Below, piece after piece: positions 1 through 5,527 of a DNA stretch of 5,527 nucleotides. The notes beneath the pieces were generated by a model. The model saw nothing but the letters and a program-made list of their open reading frames with translations. It was not told the DNA's origin and did no database searches. The position numbers and the translations under genes are program-made. The DNA comes from an uncultured Bacteroidales bacterium (GTDB lineage Bacteria; Bacteroidota; Bacteroidia; Bacteroidales; Lentimicrobiaceae): positions 1 through 5,527 of the forward strand of contig CALCQV010000012.1 of the NCBI GenBank assembly GCA_937894795.1. The letters run 5' to 3'. Position 1 is the first letter of the stretch. The number at the start of each line of letters is the position of its first letter.

Positions 1-414
1 GATGTTGATGGTGCGGGTGCGGTTCTCCTTGCCTTTTTCATCATCGGGTGCTGCATGGGAGTGAAAAAGTATCAGTCCTTTGGTGCGTGCCGGTAGTTTC
101 CCGGCAATCTCCAGACTAACATATCCTCCCATGGAGTGGCCGCAAAGGAGGAAGGTATCAATATTGAGATGGTCCAATACCGCCATGACTGCTTCACCCA
201 TCAGCGGCATTGGCTGGTCCTCACCGGTTAGGCCGCTTCTGCCATGTCCGGGAAGATCAACCATCAATACACTGAATTTATCAGACAGTTCATTGGCCAG
301 ATCACTCCAAATTTCAATGGATTCAAGGAATCCATGCAAAAGGATTACCCATGGCCCGCTACCCTGAACACGGTAGTTCAGGGGCTGATTGTTGAACATT
401 ATGCTATCATCCAT
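1..414 (-). CDS. alpha/beta hydrolase fold protein, N-terminal part (cut by window start)
   Basis: Reading leftward from the ATG at 414, the frame stays open for 138 codons to the window edge. The fold is clear from ordered motifs: LLHGF at residues 25-29 (oxyanion-hole HG), DLPGHGRS at 53-60, and the nucleophile elbow GHSMGG at 92-97, giving Ser94 as the catalytic serine. The catalytic acid and histidine would lie in the missing C-terminal half; family members are usually about 250-280 residues. There is no signal peptide, so it is probably cytoplasmic. The motifs do not fix the substrate: an esterase, a lactonase-like or MenH-like enzyme, or a proline iminopeptidase relative are all possible, and the two proline peptidases upstream are only weak support for the last. 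It starts 115 bases after the prolidase stop, beyond an 18-bp repeat array. Met6 (codon 399-397) is an alternative start, because residues 1-5 look repeat-derived. No Shine-Dalgarno sequence precedes either start. Confidence 0.9.
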   Translation of the reverse strand, partial: MDDSIMFNNQPLNYRVQGSGPWVILLHGFLESIEIWSDLANELSDKFSVLMVDLPGHGRSGLTGEDQPMPLMGEAVMAVLDHLNIDTFLLCGHSMGGYVSLEIAGKLPARTKGLILFHSHAAPDDEKGKENRTRTINI

Positions 415-416
415 AT

Positions 417-523
417 TCGTTTATGCTATCACACTTTTTAGATTGCCATTCTGTTTTATACAGTCAAACTCGTTTATTCTACCACGCTCGTCTATACTGT
501 CATACTCTTTAATACTGCCATTC
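417..523 (-). repeat. degenerate 18-bp tandem repeat array, six units
   Basis: Read on the minus strand, the sequence falls into six consecutive units: 523-506, 505-488, 487-470, 469-452, 451-435 (17 bases) and 434-417. The consensus is GNNTGRCAGTATAAACGA. Positions 1 (G), 4 (T), 5 (G), 12 (T) and 15 (A) are identical in all six units; positions 8, 9, 11, 13, 14 and 18 agree in at least five. Position 6 alternates strictly G/A/G/A/G/A, and position 2 is T only in the even units, hinting at a 36-bp higher-order unit. A seventh, disrupted copy (sharing TGATAGCATAA at 409-399) overlaps the hydrolase start. The array fills nearly all of the prolidase-hydrolase gap. There are no unique spacers, so it is not CRISPR. 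Function unknown. Confidence 0.85.
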
Positions 524-529
524 TATTCA

Positions 530-1921
530 TTACTCACTAATCATAGCTTCTACATCGGCAACGGTCTTTGGAATTGGTTTGCCAAGAACGCGCATTCCCT
601 TGTCTGTAACAAGTACATCATCTTCAATGCGAATGCCACCGAAGTCCTTGTATGTTTCAAGGATATCATAATTGATGAAGTCAGTGAATTTTCCTTCAGC
701 CTTCCACTGGTCAATCAAGGCGGGAATAAAATAGATACCCGGTTCAACAGTTAGCACAAATCCGGGCTCAAGTCGACGTGCAAGTCGCAGGAAGGCAGTT
801 CCAAACTGATTGCTGCGTTGGATTTCCTTGTCATAACCCACATAGTTTTCACCAACACCTTCCAGGTCGTGAACATCCATACCCAGCATATGTCCCAGTC
901 CGTGAGGGAAGAACATGGCATGAGCACCCTGAGCAACAGCTTCATTCACATCGCCTTTCATAAGGCCAACTTCTTTTAGTCCTTCAGCAATTGTGGTAGC
1001 GGCCAGCATGTGCACATCCTTGTAAAGAATACCCGGCTTGATATTCTCAATGGCTTTCATGTTGGCATTGAGTACAATGTTATAGATATCCTTTTGACGA
1101 TTGCTGAATTTCCCACCGACAGGAGAAGTCCTTGTAATATCACTGGCAAGGAGATATTCTTCTGATTCGCAGCCGGCATCAACAACCAGCATACGGCCTT
1201 TGGCAAGTGTATTGCCATGGTAATGGTTGTGGAGGGTTTGGCCGTCCATACTCAGGATTACAGGGAAGGAAACCGGACCTGCCTTAGCCAATGCGATGCC
1301 TTCAATGGTGCCAGCTATTTCCTGTTCAATGATTCCGGGGTGAGCCATCTTCATGGCAGTGGTGTGCATGAGATAGGCAACATCCACCATCTTTTCAATG
1401 ATCTCAATTTCTTCGGTTGATTTAATGGACCGTAGTTTTACAACAGCGTTGATGAGTTCAACTGACACTTCATGCTTGAGCTGTAGTACAGGCCATCCGG
1501 TAACTTCCGACAGCCATATCTTGGTTTTGCCGCGATAAGGTGGAAGGAAGTGAACCTTGCGCCCTTTGGCAAAGGCTGCTTTCAGGAAAGTATCGAGTTC
1601 CGACAATGGCAGGGTTTTATGGATGCCAACAAGCTCACCACGATCTTTCATAGATGGCTGAGGTCCCATCCAGATGATGTCATCCATATCCACATCATTG
1701 CCGAAAATGATCTCCTGGTCGTTATCCAGATCAATGACTCCAAACAGATCAGGCTGATTCAGTCCGAAGAAATAGGTAAAGGTACTATCCTGCCTGAAAT
1801 GATAGGTATTGGCAGGGTAGTTATAAGCTGATTCGGTATTGCCGGGAAATAATAAAACGCCACTTTTAATTTCTTTGCGTAATGCATTACGACGGGCCTG
1901 ATAGGTTTGTGGTTTAAACAT
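530..1921 (-). CDS. pepQ: Xaa-Pro dipeptidase (prolidase, PepQ/PEPD-type), M24B metallopeptidase
   Basis: This 463-residue protein is a pita-bread-fold metallopeptidase expected to split Xaa-Pro dipeptides in the cytoplasm with two metal ions, usually Mn. An AMP_N-type N-terminal domain (about 1-155, with FRQDS at 42-46) precedes the catalytic domain. The five metal ligands are D248, D261, H344 (HGLGH), E393 (VEPGIY) and E433 (RIEDD); H340, H351 and probably H231 complete the active site. Three features favour prolidase over aminopeptidase P: the LRLARRL stretch with R379 at the position of the arginine that binds the dipeptide carboxylate in human prolidase (R398); the long loop between E393 and E433; and the FGGIRIED ending shared with E. 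coli PepQ and human PEPD. D248 and D261 are 13 residues apart, against the usual 11. It starts 64 bases after the pepP stop, with a run of eight A (1940-1933) upstream of the ATG and no Shine-Dalgarno. An automated label might be simply 'aminopeptidase P family'. Confidence 0.93.
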   Translation of the reverse strand: MFKPQTYQARRNALRKEIKSGVLLFPGNTESAYNYPANTYHFRQDSTFTYFFGLNQPDLFGVIDLDNDQEIIFGNDVDMDDIIWMGPQPSMKDRGELVGIHKTLPLSELDTFLKAAFAKGRKVHFLPPYRGKTKIWLSEVTGWPVLQLKHEVSVELINAVVKLRSIKSTEEIEIIEKMVDVAYLMHTTAMKMAHPGIIEQEIAGTIEGIALAKAGPVSFPVILSMDGQTLHNHYHGNTLAKGRMLVVDAGCESEEYLLASDITRTSPVGGKFSNRQKDIYNIVLNANMKAIENIKPGILYKDVHMLAATTIAEGLKEVGLMKGDVNEAVAQGAHAMFFPHGLGHMLGMDVHDLEGVGENYVGYDKEIQRSNQFGTAFLRLARRLEPGFVLTVEPGIYFIPALIDQWKAEGKFTDFINYDILETYKDFGGIRIEDDVLVTDKGMRVLGKPIPKTVADVEAMISE

Positions 1922-1985
1922 ATAGATTTCTATTTTTTTTGCACAGTATTAATGTAATTATCTAATAAACGCTCAGGATGCTATT

Positions 1986-3275
1986 TTATCTTTTAGCCAT
2001 CAGGGCTTCAATTTCATCGGGTTCTATTGGTATGTGTGCCATGAGGTCAATAGGGTCCTCAGCAACAACAATGTCGTTTTCAAGACGGATGCCAAAGCCC
2101 TCTTCGGGGATATAGATGCCCGGTTCACAGCTTAGTACCATTCCTTTGCGGAGAGGTGTCTGCTTGGTGCCTACATCATGAACATCCAACCCGATAAAGT
2201 GGGAAGTTCCATGCATGTAATACTTGAAGAAAGCGGGTTTGCCATCAGGCTGGTTATCAACATCGGCCTGGGTGATAAGTCCGAGTTTTATGAGTTCACC
2301 TTCCATGATCTTGACTACCTGGGCATGATAGTTATCAATGGTTATTCCGGGAACGAGCATCTTTGAAGCTTGCCGCATTACTCTCAATACGGCTTCATAA
2401 ACTTCGCGCTGACGGGGAGTGAATTTACCGTTTACCGGGATGGTACGGGAACAGTCGGCAGCATAATTGGCATACTCTGCCCCGAAATCAAGCAACAGTA
2501 ATTGCCCGTCTTCACAAGCCCGGTCGTTCTGGTTATAGTGCAGAATGTTATTGTTGACTCCCGATGCAACAATAGGGGGGTACGCATGTCCTGAAGCACC
2601 CTGCCTTATGAATTCATGGGTAATCTCCGCTTCAATTTCATACTCCATTACACCGGGTTTCACAAATTTCAGCATGCGGTGGAATGAGTCGTTGGTTATG
2701 TCGCATGCTTTTCGTAGGATGTCAATTTCCTGTGGTTCTTTAACAAGCCTTAGGTCAGTGATATGCGGAGCAAGTCTTAGGTATTCATGCAGAGGATAAG
2801 AGGTTTTCAGACTTCTCACGAAACGCAGGTTACGGGAATCGACTTCTGTAACAAATCGTGCATTTTCGTCTATGTTGAGGTACACACGCTCAGCTTTCGA
2901 CATGAAGTCACGCAAAATGCCGTCAAACTGGCCCAACCATTTAATGGTTTGGATTCCGGAGATCTTTGAGGCTTCTTCAAGGGTGTATTTATGCCCATAC
3001 CAAGTGACCATCAGGTCATCGGTCTCAACAATAAAGGCTATTTCGCGCATTTTCTCATCAGGATGATTCGGGAATAGCGTAAGTATGCTCTTTTCCTGAT
3101 CCAGCCCGGTGAGATAGAATAGGTCGCTATGCTGGCGATATGGGAAACATTGGTCGCCGTTGCGCGGCATTTCATCGTTTGAATGTATTATTGCCAGTGC
3201 ATTTGGCTTTAACTTCTTTTCAAGTTTTATCCGGTTATTGATGAATAGTTCAGGATCAATGGGTTGATAACGCAT
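1986..3275 (-). CDS. pepP: Xaa-Pro aminopeptidase (aminopeptidase P), M24B metallopeptidase
   Basis: This 429-residue cytoplasmic enzyme is expected to release the N-terminal residue from peptides with proline at position 2. The N-terminal AMP_N domain (about 1-170) carries the YRQHSDLFYLTG stretch at 46-57. The catalytic domain has a full di-metal site: D263 and D274 (spacing 11, as usual), H359 (HGTSH at 355-359), E384 (CEPGIY) and E399 (GIRLEN). H246 in ILHY and H366 in DVHD match the substrate-binding and catalytic histidines of E. coli PepP (H243, H361). The loop between E384 and E399 is short, as in PepP and unlike the neighbouring prolidase, so the two genes are distinct paralogues rather than a recent duplication. 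Its length is near E. coli PepP (441). The start at MRYQPIDPELF fits the family; the leader is AT-rich without a Shine-Dalgarno. It is the first gene of the leftward group, divergent from sdhC across 245 bases. Confidence 0.95.
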   Translation of the reverse strand: MRYQPIDPELFINNRIKLEKKLKPNALAIIHSNDEMPRNGDQCFPYRQHSDLFYLTGLDQEKSILTLFPNHPDEKMREIAFIVETDDLMVTWYGHKYTLEEASKISGIQTIKWLGQFDGILRDFMSKAERVYLNIDENARFVTEVDSRNLRFVRSLKTSYPLHEYLRLAPHITDLRLVKEPQEIDILRKACDITNDSFHRMLKFVKPGVMEYEIEAEITHEFIRQGASGHAYPPIVASGVNNNILHYNQNDRACEDGQLLLLDFGAEYANYAADCSRTIPVNGKFTPRQREVYEAVLRVMRQASKMLVPGITIDNYHAQVVKIMEGELIKLGLITQADVDNQPDGKPAFFKYYMHGTSHFIGLDVHDVGTKQTPLRKGMVLSCEPGIYIPEEGFGIRLENDIVVAEDPIDLMAHIPIEPDEIEALMAKR

Positions 3276-3382
3276 AAATGATTTCTTAAAAAAGTTAATA
3301 TTTTTTTGTGTGAGAGTGCGAAGTTATATGTAAATGTCTAAATTTGTTCATAGAGACAGCGATGGTTTCACTGCTGCATTCG

Positions 3383-3390
3383 CAAATTTA
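3383..3390 (-). promoter_or_regulatory. possible -7 box for the leftward pepP group
   Basis: On the minus strand this reads TAAATTTG, an exact match to the Bacteroidota -7 consensus TAnnTTTG. It would place a transcript start roughly 100 bases before the pepP ATG. No TTG is visible at the expected -33 distance on that strand, and the region is AT-rich, so support is weak. The same octamer occurs on the plus strand at 3339-3346, again without a properly spaced TTG. Confidence 0.25.
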
Positions 3391-3448
3391 AACAACTATT
3401 CCATCTATAGGATTAATAACAGTATTAAAAAATTGTAAAACCTTAAAG

Positions 3449-3477
3449 TTGGTAGTCTACCGTAATTAGTAATTTTG
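3449..3477 (+). promoter_or_regulatory. Bacteroidota-type promoter for sdhCA
   Basis: TTG at 3449-3451 and TAATTTTG at 3470-3477 match the -33 TTG and -7 TAnnTTTG elements used by the primary sigma factor of Bacteroidota, with an acceptable 18-base spacer. Transcription would start near 3483-3485, giving a leader of about 37 bases. That leader is A-rich with no Shine-Dalgarno, as is common in this phylum. No operator can be assigned, although one arm of a 12-bp inverted repeat (3492-3503) lies within the leader. Confidence 0.6.
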
Positions 3478-3491
3478 TCGGTCATTACTCA

Positions 3492-3503
3492 GAAATTGTA
3501 AAT
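3492..3503 (+). repeat. left arm of 12-bp inverted repeat bracketing sdhC
   Basis: GAAATTGTAAAT lies 17 bases before the sdhC ATG. Its exact reverse complement is at 4200-4211, just before the sdhA ATG. The core AATTGTAAA also occurs at 3431-3439. The motif is AT-rich, so chance or a common intergenic word remains possible. Confidence 0.5.
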
Positions 3504-3520
3504 CGTAAATATAAAATAGT

Positions 3521-4186
3521 ATGGTTTTTAGTTATTCATCCATTACAAAGAAAGTGATCATGGCACTGGCGGGATTATTCCTGATCATGTTCCTGTTTGT
3601 ACACCTCACCGTTAATCTGTTGGTATTGATAAACGACGGGGGTGAAACATTCAACAAGGCGGCGCACTTTATGGTTACCAACCCGCTTATTCAGTTTATG
3701 CAGATTTTCCTGTTTGGCGGCATACTGCTGCATATAATAACAGGGTTAATACTGCAGATTCAGAACTGGATGGCCCGACCACAACGTTATAAGGTTGAAG
3801 CATATTCTGAGAAGTCACCTTTCTCAAAATTTATGATTCATACCGGTGCAATCATACTGGCTGTGCTGATTTATCATCTGTACAACTTTTTCTTTCAGGC
3901 AAAATTCGGCCATATTGACGCTGTGACTTATAACGGATTGGAATATGAAGATATGGGCAAACTTGTACTTGAGAAGTTCAGCCATCTTTCACATGTGCTG
4001 ATCTATGTGGGGTGGCTGTTGTTCCTGGGTTTCCATCTTGACCATGCCTTTCATTCAGGATTGCAGTCGCTGGGCCTGAATCATAACAAGTACACACCGG
4101 CAATTTTCACGTTAAGCAGAATCATTGCCATTGTGCTGACCGTTGGTTTCATACTTATTCCATTGGTTATATATTTTTACAGGTAA
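3521..4186 (+). CDS. sdhC: succinate dehydrogenase/fumarate reductase cytochrome b558 subunit
   Basis: This 221-residue integral membrane protein is the anchor subunit that carries haem b and the menaquinone site, passing electrons between the quinone pool and the SdhB iron-sulfur subunit. Five hydrophobic helices are visible at about 11-36, 57-80, 104-126, 154-173 and 195-219, the layout of the single-polypeptide, di-haem (type B) anchors of Bacteroidota, Bacillus and Wolinella. H28 and H71, in helices 1 and 2, sit where B. subtilis SdhC has haem ligands (H28, H70). H119 (or H107) and one of H158 or H172 are the likely ligands in helices 3 and 4. The sequence from SYSSITKKVIMALAG is typical of this family's N terminus and supports the start. 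sdhA follows after 33 bases without a terminator. Anaerobic relatives use this complex as fumarate reductase (frdC); the sequence does not reveal the direction. Confidence 0.94.
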   Translation: MVFSYSSITKKVIMALAGLFLIMFLFVHLTVNLLVLINDGGETFNKAAHFMVTNPLIQFMQIFLFGGILLHIITGLILQIQNWMARPQRYKVEAYSEKSPFSKFMIHTGAIILAVLIYHLYNFFFQAKFGHIDAVTYNGLEYEDMGKLVLEKFSHLSHVLIYVGWLLFLGFHLDHAFHSGLQSLGLNHNKYTPAIFTLSRIIAIVLTVGFILIPLVIYFYR

Positions 4187-4199
4187 CTTACAATTGACC

Positions 4200-4211
4200 A
4201 TTTACAATTTC
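4200..4211 (-). repeat. right arm of 12-bp inverted repeat bracketing sdhC
   Basis: ATTTACAATTTC on the plus strand is the exact reverse complement of 3492-3503. It lies in the 33-base sdhC-sdhA gap, ending eight bases before the sdhA ATG. A partial copy, TTACAATT, occurs at 4188-4195, so the gap also holds an 8-bp direct repeat with 14-base spacing. Confidence 0.5.
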
Positions 4212-4219
4212 ATCAAGAT

Positions 4220-5527
4220 ATGGCAGAATTAAATTCAAAAATACCTCAAGGTCCATTGGCGGAGAAGTGGACATACTATAAATCACATACTAACCTTGTG
4301 AATCCGGCCAATAAGCGGCGATTGGAGATAATAGTCATAGGCACGGGACTTGCCGGGGCATCGGCTGCCGCATCACTGGCAGAGCTTGGCTTTAAGGTTA
4401 AGGCATATTGCTATCAGGATAGTCCGCGCAGGGCACATAGTATTGCTGCGCAGGGCGGTATCAATGCGGCCAAGAATTACCAGAACGACGGCGACAGTGT
4501 TTATCGCTTGTTTTATGATACCATAAAGGGTGGTGATTACCGTGCCCGTGAAGCCAATGTATATCGTTTGGCCGAGGTCAGCAATAATATTATTGACCAG
4601 TGCGTGGCACAGGGAGTGCCCTTTGCAAGAGAATATGGCGGATTGCTTGACAACCGTTCCTTTGGAGGCGCACAGGTTTCACGTACATTCTATGCACGCG
4701 GACAAACGGGGCAACAATTGTTGCTGGGTGCCTACAGCGCTCTGAGCCGTCAGATCAAAAAGGGAAACGTAGAGATGTTTACCCGTCATGAGATGATGGA
4801 TGTGGTGGTGGTGGATGGCAGGGCCAGGGGTGTCATTGTTCGCAACATGGTTACCGGAGCGCTTGAACGCCATTCAGCCCATGCCGTGGTTCTTGCCAAT
4901 GGCGGTTATGGCAATGTCTTCTTCCTGTCGACCAATGCCATGGGTTCAAATGTTACCGCAAGTTGGAAGGCATACAAGAAAGGGGCCTTTTTTGGCAATC
5001 CGGGTTTTACACAGATTCATCCCACATGTATACCCGTGCATGGGGAATTCCAGTCGAAGCTTACCCTCATGAGTGAAAGTCTGCGTAATGATGGCCGTAT
5101 TTGGGTTCCAAAGAAAAAGGAAGATGCCCAGAAAATCAGGGAAGGTAAACTACAGCCTGTAGATATAAAGGAAGACGACCGTGATTATTATCTTGAACGT
5201 CGGTATCCTGCATTTGGGAACCTGGTGCCCCGTGATGTTGCTTCACGAGCTGCCAAGGAACGCTGTGATGCGGGTTTTGGGGTAGGTGAGACCGGCTTGG
5301 CGGTGTACCTTGACTTTGCTGATTCCATCAAGCGGTTGGGTCGTGCTACCATTGAAGCAAGGTATGGCAACCTGTTCCAGATGTATGAAAAGATAGTTGA
5401 TGAGAATCCCTATAATACTCCAATGATGATATACCCGGCCGTGCATTACACCATGGGAGGGCTTTGGGTTGACTATGAACTGATGACTACCATACCGGGT
5501 TTATATGCAACCGGCGAGGCCAATTTC
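4220..5527 (+). CDS. sdhA: succinate dehydrogenase/fumarate reductase flavoprotein subunit (cut by window end)
   Basis: The catalytic subunit interconverts succinate and fumarate on covalently bound FAD at the cytoplasmic face of the membrane. The 436 codons present are about two thirds of the family length (roughly 590-660). Visible in order: the FAD dinucleotide motif GTGLAGA (41-47); RRAHSIAAQGGINAA (70-84), where H73 is the expected covalent FAD attachment; the second FAD-binding stretch LANGGYGNVF (225-234); QIHPT with H267; PRDVASRA with R338, the position of the family's proton-shuttling arginine; HYTMGG with H409; and GLYATGEANF at the cut. The NRLG segment with the second substrate arginine should follow just outside. 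The GEANF ending and the SdhC type place it in the Bacillus/Wolinella/Bacteroidota branch. The start follows sdhC by 33 bases without a Shine-Dalgarno; MAELNSKIP fits an extended N terminus ahead of the FAD motif. The alternative name is frdA. sdhB is expected next. Confidence 0.96.
   Translation, partial: MAELNSKIPQGPLAEKWTYYKSHTNLVNPANKRRLEIIVIGTGLAGASAAASLAELGFKVKAYCYQDSPRRAHSIAAQGGINAAKNYQNDGDSVYRLFYDTIKGGDYRAREANVYRLAEVSNNIIDQCVAQGVPFAREYGGLLDNRSFGGAQVSRTFYARGQTGQQLLLGAYSALSRQIKKGNVEMFTRHEMMDVVVVDGRARGVIVRNMVTGALERHSAHAVVLANGGYGNVFFLSTNAMGSNVTASWKAYKKGAFFGNPGFTQIHPTCIPVHGEFQSKLTLMSESLRNDGRIWVPKKKEDAQKIREGKLQPVDIKEDDRDYYLERRYPAFGNLVPRDVASRAAKERCDAGFGVGETGLAVYLDFADSIKRLGRATIEARYGNLFQMYEKIVDENPYNTPMMIYPAVHYTMGGLWVDYELMTTIPGLYATGEANF

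Noticed and set aside
417..523. CRISPR array
   Set aside because: The units abut without unique spacers, are only 18 bp, and diverge from each other; no cas genes are nearby.
389..754. 121-codon open frame on the plus strand
   Set aside because: It lies opposite the 18-bp array and the C-terminal end of the prolidase gene, its product is low-complexity and hydrophobic with no recognisable domain, and the opposite frame is clearly the coding one.
1922..1985. Terminator or promoter between pepP and the prolidase gene
   Set aside because: No stem with a following T run on the minus strand and no TAnnTTTG box is visible; only an A-rich leader (1940-1933) and a tiny five-base inverted repeat next to the start.
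4802..4814. GTG trinucleotide run as a slippage-prone or phase-variable site
   Set aside because: It encodes four valines in a normal beta strand of the sdhA FAD domain; a change of one unit would stay in frame and the run is short.
4679..4873. 64-codon open frame on the minus strand opposite sdhA
   Set aside because: It is antisense to highly conserved sdhA sequence and shows no protein motif; best explained as a shadow of the real gene.
1..5527. Undescribed defence, mobile or secretion system
   Set aside because: All genes belong to well-known housekeeping families (M24B peptidases, alpha/beta hydrolase, succinate dehydrogenase/fumarate reductase), with no transposase, integrase, tRNA or composition break.

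Overview
The window looks like ordinary chromosomal DNA from a member of the Bacteroidota, probably an anaerobic or facultative Bacteroidales/Marinilabiliales-like lineage. Four things support this: a promoter of the TTG...TAnnTTTG type ahead of the succinate dehydrogenase genes; start codons preceded by A-rich leaders rather than Shine-Dalgarno sequences; a five-helix b558-type SdhC followed directly by SdhA; and the residue style of the two M24 peptidases. The genus cannot be named from the sequence alone.

Left part (1-3275), minus strand. Transcription runs from right to left through three genes: a PepP-type Xaa-Pro aminopeptidase (1986-3275), a prolidase (PepQ/PEPD)-type Xaa-Pro dipeptidase (530-1921), and the N-terminal part of an alpha/beta hydrolase (1-414, cut by the window edge). 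The gaps are 64 and 115 bases, with no recognisable terminator, so co-transcription is plausible. The two peptidases suit successive steps in degrading proline-containing peptides: PepP removes an N-terminal residue ahead of proline, and prolidase splits the Xaa-Pro dipeptides that other peptidases leave. The hydrolase substrate is unknown.

The gap between prolidase and hydrolase is almost filled by a degenerate 18-bp tandem repeat (six units, 417-523) that runs up to, and apparently into, the hydrolase start region. It is the least explained structure in the window.

Centre (3276-3520). A 245-bp AT-rich divergent intergenic region carries a good Bacteroidota-type promoter for the rightward genes, plus weaker -7-like boxes on both strands.

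Right part (3521-5527), plus strand. sdhC (complete) and sdhA (436 codons, cut by the window edge) begin an sdhCAB/frdCAB operon for a menaquinone-linked succinate dehydrogenase/fumarate reductase. sdhB is expected just beyond the window. A perfect 12-bp inverted repeat brackets sdhC, one arm just upstream of each start codon.

No RNA genes, mobile elements, CRISPR arrays or phage genes were seen. No new multi-gene system is evident; the points of interest are the repeat array, the bracketing inverted repeat and some details of the prolidase.
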